This document shows, in pieces, positions 16,945 through 25,049 of a stretch of 64,000 nucleotides of DNA. The notes below the pieces were generated by a model that saw only the letters and a list, made by a program, of their open reading frames with translations, searched no databases and was not told the origin of the DNA. Both the position numbers and the translations under genes were made by a program. This DNA is from RH-AL1 sp964235705 (lineage in GTDB: Bacteria > Pseudomonadota > Alphaproteobacteria > Rhizobiales > Beijerinckiaceae). Location of the stretch: positions 1 to 64,000 of the forward strand of contig CAXSDP010000005.1 in NCBI GenBank assembly GCA_964235705.1, given 5' to 3'. Within the stretch, counting starts at the first letter, position 1, and every line of letters begins with the position of its first letter.

Positions 16945-17910
16945 ATGCGGCGTTCGGTGGACCGACGCTCGATGCTGGCGATGATGGCCGCCGGTGCCGG
17001 TACGATGACGGGCACAGCCCGAGCGTCGGCGCAGGCCCAAGGGCAGACCCAAGGACAGGTGCCGTGGTCGAAAGGCACGGAGAAACCGACGACGATGCTG
17101 CCGGTCGAGGCGGTCGACTGCCACCATCACATCTACAGCTCGCGCTTCAAGCGGGATCCGAACGCGACGGTCCAGGCGCCTGACGCGACCGTCGCGGATT
17201 ACCGCCTCCTCATGGCGCGGCTCGGCATCACCCGCCACGTCGTCGTGCAACCCTCCGCCTACGGGGTCGACAACAGCGGCCTCGTCGAGTCGCTCGCCGC
17301 CTTCGGGACGACCGCTCGCGGGATCGCCGTCGTCGACACCGACGTCACCGCCCAGCAGTTGCGCGACCTCGACAAGGCCGGCGTGCGCGGCATCCGCTTC
17401 AACCTCGCCAACGTGGGCAAGCCGGCGACCTCGCCCGAGATGATCGAACCGCTGGCCAAGCGCGTCGCCGACCTCGGCTGGCACATCCAGCTCAACCTGA
17501 CGGCGGACCAAGTCGTCGCCCACGAGGATGTCTGGAGCCGCGTTCCCGTTCCGGTCGTCTTCGATCACCTCGGCCACCTGCCGGAGCCGCAGGGCATCGC
17601 CGATCCCGCCTTCGCCGTCATCACGGACCTGATGCAGAAGGGCAAAGGCTGGGTGAAGCTCATCGGCCTTTACGCCGACACCAAGGTTGGTCCGCCGACC
17701 TACGCCGACAGCGTGAAGGTCGCCGCCGCCTTCGTCGCGGCGGCGCCGAACCAAGTCGTCTGGGGGACGGATTGGCCGCACCCGACCGAGAAGGTGGATA
17801 ATAAGCCGGACGACGCGCTGTTGCTCGACCTCTTCGCCGGCTACGTTCCGGACGTGGCGCTCAGGGATCGCATCCTCGTCGACAACCCGGTTCGCCTGTA
17901 CGGTTTCTGA
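16945..17910 (+). CDS. Exported amidohydrolase, galactarolactone isomerase/PDC-hydrolase-like
   Basis: A 321-residue TIM-barrel amidohydrolase of the COG3618 group. It opens with a Tat-like signal (DRRSMLAMMAAGAGT) and an alanine cleavage region around residue 28, so it may act in the periplasm. The metal-type motif VDCHHHIYSS starts near residue 56. HVVVQPSAYGVDN, GIRFNLA, VFDHLGH and WGTDWPHP follow in the order seen in D-galactarolactone isomerase and 2-pyrone-4,6-dicarboxylate lactonase. A GGAGG ribosome site precedes the ATG, 4 bases after the dehydratase stop. Next to uronate dehydrogenase the isomerase reading is the better one. A secretion signal on such an enzyme is unexpected. Confidence 0.83.
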   Translation: MRRSVDRRSMLAMMAAGAGTMTGTARASAQAQGQTQGQVPWSKGTEKPTTMLPVEAVDCHHHIYSSRFKRDPNATVQAPDATVADYRLLMARLGITRHVVVQPSAYGVDNSGLVESLAAFGTTARGIAVVDTDVTAQQLRDLDKAGVRGIRFNLANVGKPATSPEMIEPLAKRVADLGWHIQLNLTADQVVAHEDVWSRVPVPVVFDHLGHLPEPQGIADPAFAVITDLMQKGKGWVKLIGLYADTKVGPPTYADSVKVAAAFVAAAPNQVVWGTDWPHPTEKVDNKPDDALLLDLFAGYVPDVALRDRILVDNPVRLYGF

Positions 17911-17942
17911 CCGACGCCATCGAGGCGCGAGGATATTCAAGC

Positions 17943-18728
17943 ATGGACTTGGGATTGCAGGGTAAGACGGCGCTGGTCCTGGGCGGCGGGGGCGGGCTGG
18001 GCGGCGCCATCGCCAGGGGGCTGGCGGCCGAGGGCATGCGCGTCGCCGTCGCCGACATCGCGGCCGACGCGGTCGCCGCCACGCAGGCGAGCCTGAGCGC
18101 CCTTGGCGCGGAATGCCTCGGCCTGACCTGGGACCTCGCGGACCTGTCCGTCATCGACGCCAACGTCGCTCGCATCGAGGCGGCGCTCGGGCCGGTCGAC
18201 GTGCTCGTCAACAACACCGGTGGTCCGCCGCCGACGCCGGCGAGCGGCCAGGACCCGGCCGCGTGGTCGAAGCACTTCGACGCCATGGTGTTGTCGGTGA
18301 TCGCCATCACCGACCGCGTGTTGCCGGGCATGCGGGGGCGCGGCTGGGGACGGATCATCACCAGCACCTCGTCGGGCGTCGTCGCGCCGATCCCCAACCT
18401 GGGCATGTCGAACGCGTTGCGCCTCACGCTGGTGGGATGGTCGAAGACGCTCGCCCGCGAGGTCGGCAAGGATGGGGTGACCGCCAACATCGTGCTGCCA
18501 GGCCGCATCGCGACGGGGCGCATCACCTTCCTCGACGAGGCCAAGGCCAAGCGCGAGGGGCGTCCGGTGGAGGCGGTCACGGCGGAAAGCACCGCGACCA
18601 TCCCGGTCGGGCGCTACGGGCGGCCGGAGGAATACGCCGACGCCGTGACGTTCCTGGCCAGCGCGCGGGCCGGCTACGTCACCGGGTCCGTCATCCGCGT
18701 CGACGGCGGCCTGATCGCCAGCGTCTGA
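17943..18728 (+). CDS. SDR-family protein with a non-canonical active site
   Basis: A 261-residue short-chain dehydrogenase-like protein. The nucleotide-binding motif LGGGGGLGGAIA (residues 13-24), DLAD (64-67), the NNTGG segment (90-94) and the SSG of the catalytic serine (143-145) are present. Aligning the following helix puts Ser156 where the catalytic tyrosine should be and Arg160 where the lysine should be (SNALR instead of YxxxK). The C-terminal VTGSVIRVDGG is intact, so the gene is not decayed. A GAGG ribosome site precedes the ATG. It sits inside the sugar-acid run. It may be a cofactor-binding or non-redox SDR, or use another proton donor. Confidence 0.85.
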   Translation: MDLGLQGKTALVLGGGGGLGGAIARGLAAEGMRVAVADIAADAVAATQASLSALGAECLGLTWDLADLSVIDANVARIEAALGPVDVLVNNTGGPPPTPASGQDPAAWSKHFDAMVLSVIAITDRVLPGMRGRGWGRIITSTSSGVVAPIPNLGMSNALRLTLVGWSKTLAREVGKDGVTANIVLPGRIATGRITFLDEAKAKREGRPVEAVTAESTATIPVGRYGRPEEYADAVTFLASARAGYVTGSVIRVDGGLIASV

Positions 18729-18801
18729 CGCGCCGCGACCCGATCGAACGCGCGGACACAAGCGCGGATCGGCCCAGGTCAATAATTTCGGGGAGGACCA
18801 C

Positions 18802-20112
18802 ATGTCGATTGCCGACGTCGCCGCGAGCGGTGTCCCAGCCGAGGCCGGTACGGACGCGCTCTTCACGAAAGTGGCGTGGCGGATCATGCCGATCCTCTTC
18901 ATCGGCTACATCGTCGCCTACCTCGACCGGGTCAACGTCGGCTTCGCCAAGCTGCAGATGATCGGCGACCTGCACTTCAGCGAGGCCGTCTACGGCTTCG
19001 GCTCCGGCATCTTCTTCGTCGGCTACTTCTTCTTCGAGGTGCCGAGCAACATCATCCTGCACAAGGTCGGCGCGCGACGCTGGATCTGCCGGGTGCTGGT
19101 GTTCTGGGGCTTCGTGTCGATGGCGACGGCCTTCGTGCACACGCCGGTGCAGTTCTACATCGTGCGTTTCCTGCTCGGCGTCTCCGAGGCCGGGTTCTTC
19201 CCGGGCATGATCCTCTACCTGACCTATTGGTTCCCATCCCATCGGCGCGCGAAGATGGTCGCCGCCCTGATGGCCGGTAACCCGGTGTCGGGCATCATCG
19301 GAGGTCCGCTGTCCGGCTTCCTCATGCAGTCGGCCGCCGGCAGCCACGGGCTGGCGGGCTGGCAGTGGCTGTTCATCATCGAGGCCGCGCCGGCCGTGGT
19401 GCTCGGCATCGTGATCCTGTTCGTCCTCGACGATCGTGTCAGCGACGCGAGGTGGCTCGACGCCAAAGAGAAAGCCACGCTGACCGCCGAGATCGCGACC
19501 GAAGCGGGCGTGAAGACGCACCATTCGTTGGCATCCGTGTTCGCGAGCCCGCGCGTCTGGCTCATGTGCGCCATCCTGTTCGGCATCGTCATGGGCTCCT
19601 ACGCCCTCGGCTTCTGGCAGCCGACGATCATTCGGCAGAGCGGGATCAGGAGCCCCTTCGCCATCGGGCTTCTCACCACCATCCCCTACACGCTCGCGCT
19701 CGTCTCGATGCTGGTGGTCGGGCGGCACGCCGACAGGACGCGGGAGCGACGCTGGCACGTGGCCGGGCCGGCGCTGCTGGCGGCCTGCGGCTTCCTGCTG
19801 TGCACGCAAGCCGGGAACAGCACCGCGGTCGCCGTGGCCGGGCTGATCCTCGCGGCCGTGGGCATCATCACGGCGCTGCCGATGTTCTGGGCGCTGCCGA
19901 CCTCGTTCCTCGGAGGATCGGCCGCCGCCGCCGGCATCGCGCTCATCAACTGCACCGGCAACCTCGCCGGTTTCGTCAGCCCGACCGTCATCGGCGCGCT
20001 CAAGGATTACACCGGCACCTTGAATTCCGGGCTCGTGCTCGTCGCCGCGAGCATGGTAATGGCCGCGGTGCTGGTCATCGTCCTGGTTCCCGCCAAGCTG
20101 GTGAACCGTTGA
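18802..20112 (+). CDS. MFS transporter, anion:cation symporter type
   Basis: A 436-residue permease with 12 predicted membrane segments. The N-terminal IMPILFIGYIVAYLDRVNVGFAK segment (near residues 28-50), FFVGYFFFEVPSN and GVSEAGFFPGMILYLTYWF are characteristic of the tartrate/phthalate/sugar-acid ACS subfamily. A strong GGGGAGG ribosome site lies at 18790-18796. It is followed after 45 bases by the DapA-like gene. It differs clearly from the transporter at 12940-14235, so the two probably serve different acids. Confidence 0.9.
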   Translation: MSIADVAASGVPAEAGTDALFTKVAWRIMPILFIGYIVAYLDRVNVGFAKLQMIGDLHFSEAVYGFGSGIFFVGYFFFEVPSNIILHKVGARRWICRVLVFWGFVSMATAFVHTPVQFYIVRFLLGVSEAGFFPGMILYLTYWFPSHRRAKMVAALMAGNPVSGIIGGPLSGFLMQSAAGSHGLAGWQWLFIIEAAPAVVLGIVILFVLDDRVSDARWLDAKEKATLTAEIATEAGVKTHHSLASVFASPRVWLMCAILFGIVMGSYALGFWQPTIIRQSGIRSPFAIGLLTTIPYTLALVSMLVVGRHADRTRERRWHVAGPALLAACGFLLCTQAGNSTAVAVAGLILAAVGIITALPMFWALPTSFLGGSAAAAGIALINCTGNLAGFVSPTVIGALKDYTGTLNSGLVLVAASMVMAAVLVIVLVPAKLVNR

Positions 20113-20157
20113 GGGGCGCCCCGATCACGCTTCCGATATTCAACCACGAGGATGTCC

Positions 20158-21096
20158 ATGCCGCTTGATCACACCGCGCGCGGCGTTTACCCGATCGCGC
20201 CGACCCCGTTCGACGCGGACGGGCGGGTCGACGTGGGCTCGATCGACCGGCTGAGCGACTTCTACCGCGCCGTCGGCGGCACGGGCCTGACCGTGCTCGG
20301 CGTGATGGGCGAGGCGCCCAAGCTGGAGGGTGCCGAGGCGCTGGATGTCGCCACCCGCTTCATCCGTCGCGCCGGCGACCTGCCGGTGATCGTCGGCGTG
20401 TCGGCGCCGGGCTTCGCCGCCATGCGCGCCCTCGCCCTGGCATCCATGGATGCCGGCGCGGCGGGGGTAATGATCGCCCCGCCCAACACGCTGCGCACCG
20501 ACGACCAGATCGCCGGTTACTACCGCCAGGCCGTCGAGGCCATCGGCGGGGACATCCCCTTCGTGATCCAGGACTATCCCCTGAACTTCTCCGTGGTGAT
20601 GACGCCGGGCGTGATCCGGCGGATCGTCACGGAGAACCCGTCCTGCGTCATGCTCAAGCACGAGGACTGGCCGGGGCTGGAGAAGATCTCGGCCCTGCGC
20701 GGCTGGCAGGCGGAGGGCGCGATGCGGCCGATCTCGATCCTGTGCGGCAACGGCGGGCTGTTCCTCGACTTCGAGTGCGAGCGCGGCGCGGACGGGGCGA
20801 TGACCGGCTACGCGTTCCCCGACATGCTGGTGGACGTGGTGCGCCTGGGCGCGGCCGGCCAGCGCGAGGCGGCGCACGACCTGTTCGACGCGCACCTGCC
20901 GCTGCTGCGCTACGAGCAGCAGCCGGCCATCGGCTTGGCCGTGCGCAAGTACGTCATGGCCAAGCGCGGCCTCATCGCCTCGGACGCGCAGCGCAAGCCG
21001 GCGATCGCCTTGAGCGCCACGGCACGGGCCGAGGTCGACTACCTTCTGGGACGCCTCGCCCGGACCGACAAGCGGGCGGCCGGACTGGTCAACTAA
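20158..21096 (+). CDS. DapA/N-acetylneuraminate-lyase family protein
   Basis: A 312-residue TIM-barrel class I aldolase/dehydratase-family protein. Using the ATG at 20158 (six bases after GAGG; the ATG at 20152 is too close), the Schiff-base lysine is Lys167 (MLKHED) and the catalytic tyrosine Tyr140 (IQDYP). The carboxylate-binding GTTGE motif of DapA is replaced by GVMGE (48-52). This argues against true dihydrodipicolinate synthase and for another 2-oxo acid. In a sugar-acid cluster a 2-keto-3-deoxy-acid aldolase or dehydratase is the natural inference, but it does not look like the 5-dehydro-4-deoxyglucarate dehydratase subfamily. Confidence 0.85.
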   Translation: MPLDHTARGVYPIAPTPFDADGRVDVGSIDRLSDFYRAVGGTGLTVLGVMGEAPKLEGAEALDVATRFIRRAGDLPVIVGVSAPGFAAMRALALASMDAGAAGVMIAPPNTLRTDDQIAGYYRQAVEAIGGDIPFVIQDYPLNFSVVMTPGVIRRIVTENPSCVMLKHEDWPGLEKISALRGWQAEGAMRPISILCGNGGLFLDFECERGADGAMTGYAFPDMLVDVVRLGAAGQREAAHDLFDAHLPLLRYEQQPAIGLAVRKYVMAKRGLIASDAQRKPAIALSATARAEVDYLLGRLARTDKRAAGLVN

Positions 21097-21114
21097 CGAT
21101 AAGGACCGCTCCCG

Positions 21115-21777
21115 ATGACATCACGCATCGTCCTGCTTCACGCGACGCCGGTCGCCATGCAGCCGGTTCAAACCGCCTTCGCCGAGCGCTGGCCGGCGGC
21201 CGAGATCGTCAACCTGCTCGACGACGGCCTGTCGATCGACCGTGCCCGCGAGGGCGACGACCTGTCGGAGGCGATGACCCGTCGCTTCGTGGACTTCGGA
21301 CGATACGGCCACGGGATGGGCGCGGCCGGCATCCTCGTCACCTGCTCGGCCTTCGGCCCGGCGATCGACCGACTGGCCAAGGCGGTTCCCGTTCCCGTGC
21401 TCAAACCCAACGAGGCGATGTTCCAGGCCGCGATCGCGCGCGGGCGACGGATCGGCATGCTGGCGACCTTCGCACCGTCGGTCCCAACGATGACGGCCGA
21501 GTGGGACGACTACGTCCGCCAGTCCGGCACGACCGCCACGCTCGACACGATCGTCGTCGCCGACGCCATCGACCTGCTGCGCAAAGGCGATGTCGAGGCC
21601 CATAATCGCCTCGTCGCCCGACGCGCCCCCGAGTTCGCCGGCTACGACGCGATCATGCTCGCGCATTTCTCGACCTCGCGGGCGGCCGACGCCGTCCGCG
21701 CCGCCGTGGACGTGCCGGTGCTGACGGCGCCGCACGCGGCGGTGGATGCCATGCGCGCGATGGTGATGACGGCATGA
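21115..21777 (+). CDS. Aspartate/glutamate racemase-like protein with a single cysteine
   Basis: A 220-residue protein of the Asp/Glu/hydantoin racemase fold. The first catalytic cysteine is at Cys77 in VTCSAFGP. The second, which should lie in the C-terminal half near LAHFSTSRA (residues 182-190), is replaced by serine, and Cys77 is the only cysteine in the protein. Known racemases need two thiols, whereas arylmalonate decarboxylase keeps only the second; this protein keeps only the first. An AAGGA ribosome site lies upstream, and the stop overlaps the OtnI-like start by four bases. The reaction is probably a decarboxylation, isomerisation or tautomerisation of a small acid rather than amino-acid racemisation. 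Confidence 0.82.
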   Translation: MTSRIVLLHATPVAMQPVQTAFAERWPAAEIVNLLDDGLSIDRAREGDDLSEAMTRRFVDFGRYGHGMGAAGILVTCSAFGPAIDRLAKAVPVPVLKPNEAMFQAAIARGRRIGMLATFAPSVPTMTAEWDDYVRQSGTTATLDTIVVADAIDLLRKGDVEAHNRLVARRAPEFAGYDAIMLAHFSTSRAADAVRAAVDVPVLTAPHAAVDAMRAMVMTA

Positions 21778-22589
21778 ATGGGCTATCGGGCGACGGGCGG
21801 GAAACCACGCCGCGATTGAGCGCGAACCTTCGCTGGATCTTCACGGAAGTGCCCTTCCTCGATCGTTTCGAGGCGGCCGCCCGCGCGGGGTTCGAGGCGG
21901 TCGAGTACGGCTGGCCCTACGACCACGAACCATCCACGCTTCTCAAGGCCCTTGCCGACAACGGCCTGCGCATGGTGCTCATCAACACGCCCCAGGGCGA
22001 GGCCGCTCGCGGCGAGGCGTCCGGGCAGGCCTGCCTTCCCGGCCGGCGGGAGGCGTTTCAAGACAATTTAAAGCGGAGCCTGGATTACGCGACCGCGCTC
22101 GGCTGCGGACTCGTGCAGGTCCAGGCCGGCATCCGCCCGCCCGACGTGTCCGCCGAACGCGCCTGGGCGACCTACGTCGCCAACCTGCTGTGGGCCTGCG
22201 ACGCGGCGCGATCCACCGGCGTGAAGCTCATCGTGGAGCCAGTGAGCGGGCGTGCCATCCCCGGCTTCTTCCTTCGGACGCAGGAGATGGCGGCGGCGGC
22301 GATCGAGGCGGTCGGGGCGGACCGGCTCGGGCTGCTGTTCGACATCTACCACGCGCAGGTCGAGCAAGGGGACGTGACCCGCCGGCTCGAGGAGGCGATG
22401 CCAACGATCAGCCACATCCAAGTCGCCGACGTGCCGGGCCGGGGCGAACCGGGCACGGGCGAGATCAACTGGCGCCACATCTTCGGGCGGATCAGGGCGC
22501 TCGGTTATACCGGTTGGATCGGGTGCGAGTACAAGCCGGCGCACACGACGCTCGAGGGCCTGGCGTGGCGGACCCTCATCGAAGCCTGA
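21774..22589 (+). CDS. otnI: 2-oxo-tetronate isomerase-like / hydroxypyruvate isomerase family
   Basis: A 271-residue xylose-isomerase-like TIM barrel of the Hyi family. The N-terminus LSANLRWIFTEVPFLDRF (residues 15-32) matches hydroxypyruvate isomerase/OtnI proteins. Candidate metal ligands are Glu in IVEPVSGRAIPG, Asp in LLFDIYHAQ, and Glu in IGCEYKP. In the tetronate pathway OtnI converts 2-oxo-tetronate to 3-oxo-tetronate, the substrate of OtnK, and denD-otnK are 11 kb away in this window. It is translationally coupled (ATGA) to the racemase-like gene. Hydroxypyruvate isomerase activity is the alternative. Confidence 0.82.
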   Translation: MNGLSGDGRETTPRLSANLRWIFTEVPFLDRFEAAARAGFEAVEYGWPYDHEPSTLLKALADNGLRMVLINTPQGEAARGEASGQACLPGRREAFQDNLKRSLDYATALGCGLVQVQAGIRPPDVSAERAWATYVANLLWACDAARSTGVKLIVEPVSGRAIPGFFLRTQEMAAAAIEAVGADRLGLLFDIYHAQVEQGDVTRRLEEAMPTISHIQVADVPGRGEPGTGEINWRHIFGRIRALGYTGWIGCEYKPAHTTLEGLAWRTLIEA

Positions 22590-22604
22590 GGGATCAAGCC
22601 CTCA
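22587..22604. terminator. Convergent stop-codon hairpin
   Basis: TGAGGG (22587-22592) and CCCTCA (22599-22604) form a perfect 6-bp stem around a 6-nt loop. The stem contains both stop codons, that of the OtnI-like gene and, on the other strand, that of the ModA-like gene. It could serve as a compact two-way terminator, though the stem is short. Confidence 0.45.
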
Positions 22605-23312
22605 AACGTAGGCGGCCTCCAGGCCGCTCCTGCGATAGGCATCCACGACACCGGCGTCGGTCATCGCCGCCAGCAGGCGTTCGGCCCCTTGGCGGTTCGT
22701 CGCGTCGCGCATGATGGCGGCGGAGAACGTCGTGACCTCCTGGACGGGGTCGGGGAACGGCCCGATCACCTCGATGCCGTCGACCACCATCAACTCGCTC
22801 ATCTGCTGAACGGCGATGTCGGCCTCTCCGGTGACCAGCCGCTCGGCCGTGAACCCGGCCGGGATGATCGTCGCCTTGGCCCTAACCGCGTCGGCGATGC
22901 CGAGCCTCGGCAGCAGCGCGTCGAAGTAGATCCCGCTGGCGCCGCTCTTCGAGAAGGCGACGGAGCGGGCGTCGGTGAGCGTGCGCTTCAGCGCCTCCAC
23001 CGTATCGATGGGAGGATGGGGCGCGCCGGCGCGGACGGCGAGGGCGTAGCGCGAACGCGCGACCTCGACGCGGCTGGTGCCATCGACGACCCCGTCCCTC
23101 ACCAGCACGTCCATCGCGTCCGACAGGACCAGCACGGCGTCGGGGCGCTGCCCTTCCGCCAACCCCTTCATGATGAGCGTCGTCGGCGACCAGGCGATGG
23201 CGACGACACCGCCGGACGCCTCGAAGGCCGGCACGATCGCCGCGTCGAACGCGCCCCTGACGACGAGGGCACACATCAGCTTGACCGGCGCGTTGGTGGC
23301 TTGAGGCGGCAT
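22602..23312 (-). CDS. ModA-like substrate-binding-fold protein without signal peptide
   Basis: A 236-residue periplasmic-binding type-2 fold protein. Its N-terminus (VKLMCALVVRGAFDAAIVPAFEASGG) matches molybdate-binding-like proteins that start directly with the first beta strand. TLIMKGLAEGQRPDAVLVL and VAFSKSGASGIYFD are ligand-loop regions. No export signal is visible from the chosen ATG at 23312, and no ABC permease or ATPase gene is adjacent. It may be a cytosolic ligand-binding protein rather than a transporter component. An earlier start would add arginine/proline-rich residues without a hydrophobic segment. Confidence 0.78.
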   Translation of the reverse strand: MPPQATNAPVKLMCALVVRGAFDAAIVPAFEASGGVVAIAWSPTTLIMKGLAEGQRPDAVLVLSDAMDVLVRDGVVDGTSRVEVARSRYALAVRAGAPHPPIDTVEALKRTLTDARSVAFSKSGASGIYFDALLPRLGIADAVRAKATIIPAGFTAERLVTGEADIAVQQMSELMVVDGIEVIGPFPDPVQEVTTFSAAIMRDATNRQGAERLLAAMTDAGVVDAYRRSGLEAAYV

Positions 23313-23418
23313 GATCTCGGCTCCGGATGGGTCGGCGTGGCGCGTGTCGGACACAGCGAACCCGGGGCAAAGCTCCGGGTTCGCGAGGGCCGCTCCACGC
23401 TGCCGACGGTTCGACGCG

Positions 23419-24939
23419 TCATCCGATGTGGGTGGTGATGGCCTTGTGTTCGAGGTAGTTCGCCAGCACCGCCTGCCCCATCTCGCGTCCCCAGCCGGAC
23501 TGCTTGTAGCCGCCGAACGGCAGCGCCGCGTCGAAGACGTGGTAGCAATTGATCCACACCGTTCCGGCCCTGAGGCGGTTGGCGATGCGCTGGCACTCGG
23601 CGCCGTCACCGCCCCACACGCCCGCGGCCAGGCCGTAGATCGTGTTGTTGGCCTCGGCGACCAGCTTGTCGTCGGCCTCGTCGAACGGCGTGGCGACGAG
23701 CACAGGCCCGAAGATCTCCTCGCGCACGACCTTCATGTCCGGCTTGGTGTCGATCAGGATGGTCGGGGGCACGAAGTAGCCGTCGCCGCCGAGCCCGTGC
23801 CCGCCCAGGATCGCGCGCGCGCCTTCCCGCTCGCCGGCTTCGAGGAAGCCGGTCACGCGCTCGTACTGCACCTGGGACACGAGCGGGCCCATGTCGACGG
23901 CCTCGTCCAGCCCGTGGCCGATCTTGATCTTCTTGGCCTCTTTGGCGATGCCCTCCACGACCTCGTCGAAGATCGAGCGGTGGACGAAGAGCCGCGAGCC
24001 GGCGTTGCAGCATTGGCCGTGGTTGAAGAAGATGGCGGCCATGGCGCCGGGGATCGTGGTGGCGAGGTTGGCGTCCTTCAGCACGATGTTGGGCGACTTG
24101 CCGCCGAGTTCGAGCGACACCTTCTTCAGGTCGCGCGACGCCGCCTGAACGATCAGCCGGCCGACCTCGGTCGAGCCGGTGAAGGCGACCTTGTCGATGC
24201 CGGGATGGCCGGCGAGCGCGGCGCCGGCCGTTTCGCCGAAACCCGACACGATGTTGACCACGCCGGCCGGCAAGCCGGCCTCGAGCATCAACTCGCCGAG
24301 GCGGAGCGCCGACAGCGGCGTCTCCTCCGCGACTTTCAGGACCATCGTGCAGCCGGTGGTCAGCGCCGGCGCGAGCTTCCAGGCCGCCATCAGCAACGGG
24401 AAGTTCCACGGGATGATCTGACCCACCACGCCGATCGGCTCGGGGCGCGTCGTCGACACGTACTGGCTGGGCGCGGCCAGCGCCGAGATCGGGATGTACT
24501 TGCCCTCGAGCTTGGTGGCCCAGCCGGACATGTAGTGGAACATGTCGGCGGCGAGCGTGACGTCGGCCGCCTTCGCCACCAGCTTGGGCTTGCCGTTGTC
24601 GAGCGACTCGATGGCGGCCAGTTCGTCGGCGTGTTCGAGGATGAGGTCACCGATACGGTGGATGATCCGACCCCGCATCGACGGCGTCATGCCGGCCCAC
24701 GGGCCGCCCTCGAAGGCGCGCCGGGCTGCTTTCACTGCCAAGTCGATGTCGGCGGCGTCACCTTCCGCGACGTGGGCAATCACGGAGCCGGTCGCGGGAT
24801 CGTTGACGGCGAAGGTCTTGCCGGACTGCGCCGGGACCCATTTGCCGTCGATGAGCAGGGTGCGAGGCTTGGACAACCAAGCTTCGATGTTCGATGGGAT
24901 GGGTGGTCGGGCGAACTGCGGTTTGGCTTGAATGTTCAT
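23419..24939 (-). CDS. NAD(P)-dependent aldehyde dehydrogenase
   Basis: A 506-residue ALDH of the class 1/2 type, oxidising an aldehyde to the acid. Motifs are in order: PWNFPLLMAAWKLAPAL, VAFTGSTEVGR, the catalytic-glutamate segment LELGGKSPNIV, the catalytic-cysteine segment NHGQCCNAGSR, EEIFGPV, and the C-terminal PFGGYKQSGWGRE. The ATG at 24939 has a GAGGAG ribosome site. It stands alone, 107 bases from the ModA-like gene and 111 from the cupin-like gene. In this setting it could oxidise 2-oxoglutarate semialdehyde, glycolaldehyde or a sugar aldehyde; the sequence does not decide. Confidence 0.93.
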   Translation of the reverse strand: MNIQAKPQFARPPIPSNIEAWLSKPRTLLIDGKWVPAQSGKTFAVNDPATGSVIAHVAEGDAADIDLAVKAARRAFEGGPWAGMTPSMRGRIIHRIGDLILEHADELAAIESLDNGKPKLVAKAADVTLAADMFHYMSGWATKLEGKYIPISALAAPSQYVSTTRPEPIGVVGQIIPWNFPLLMAAWKLAPALTTGCTMVLKVAEETPLSALRLGELMLEAGLPAGVVNIVSGFGETAGAALAGHPGIDKVAFTGSTEVGRLIVQAASRDLKKVSLELGGKSPNIVLKDANLATTIPGAMAAIFFNHGQCCNAGSRLFVHRSIFDEVVEGIAKEAKKIKIGHGLDEAVDMGPLVSQVQYERVTGFLEAGEREGARAILGGHGLGGDGYFVPPTILIDTKPDMKVVREEIFGPVLVATPFDEADDKLVAEANNTIYGLAAGVWGGDGAECQRIANRLRAGTVWINCYHVFDAALPFGGYKQSGWGREMGQAVLANYLEHKAITTHIG

Positions 24940-25049
24940 GGTCGCTCCTCCAGTGTTTTCAGGAAGGTTACGCCCCGCAGCGATCCTTCCGCCAGATGGC
25001 ACGACCCGCGACGAAAGGCGGAGGCCGCGTCATGACGAGGGCGGGTAGG

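Noticed and set aside
15085..17940. A 951-codon open frame on the minus strand
   Set aside because: It is antisense to uronate-pathway genes with clear motifs; its Arg/His/Gly/Asp-rich composition is that of a GC-rich shadow frame and shows no domain.
20158..21096. Naming this gene dapA or kdgD
   Set aside because: The GTTGE motif is altered and the N-terminal part does not match either subfamily.
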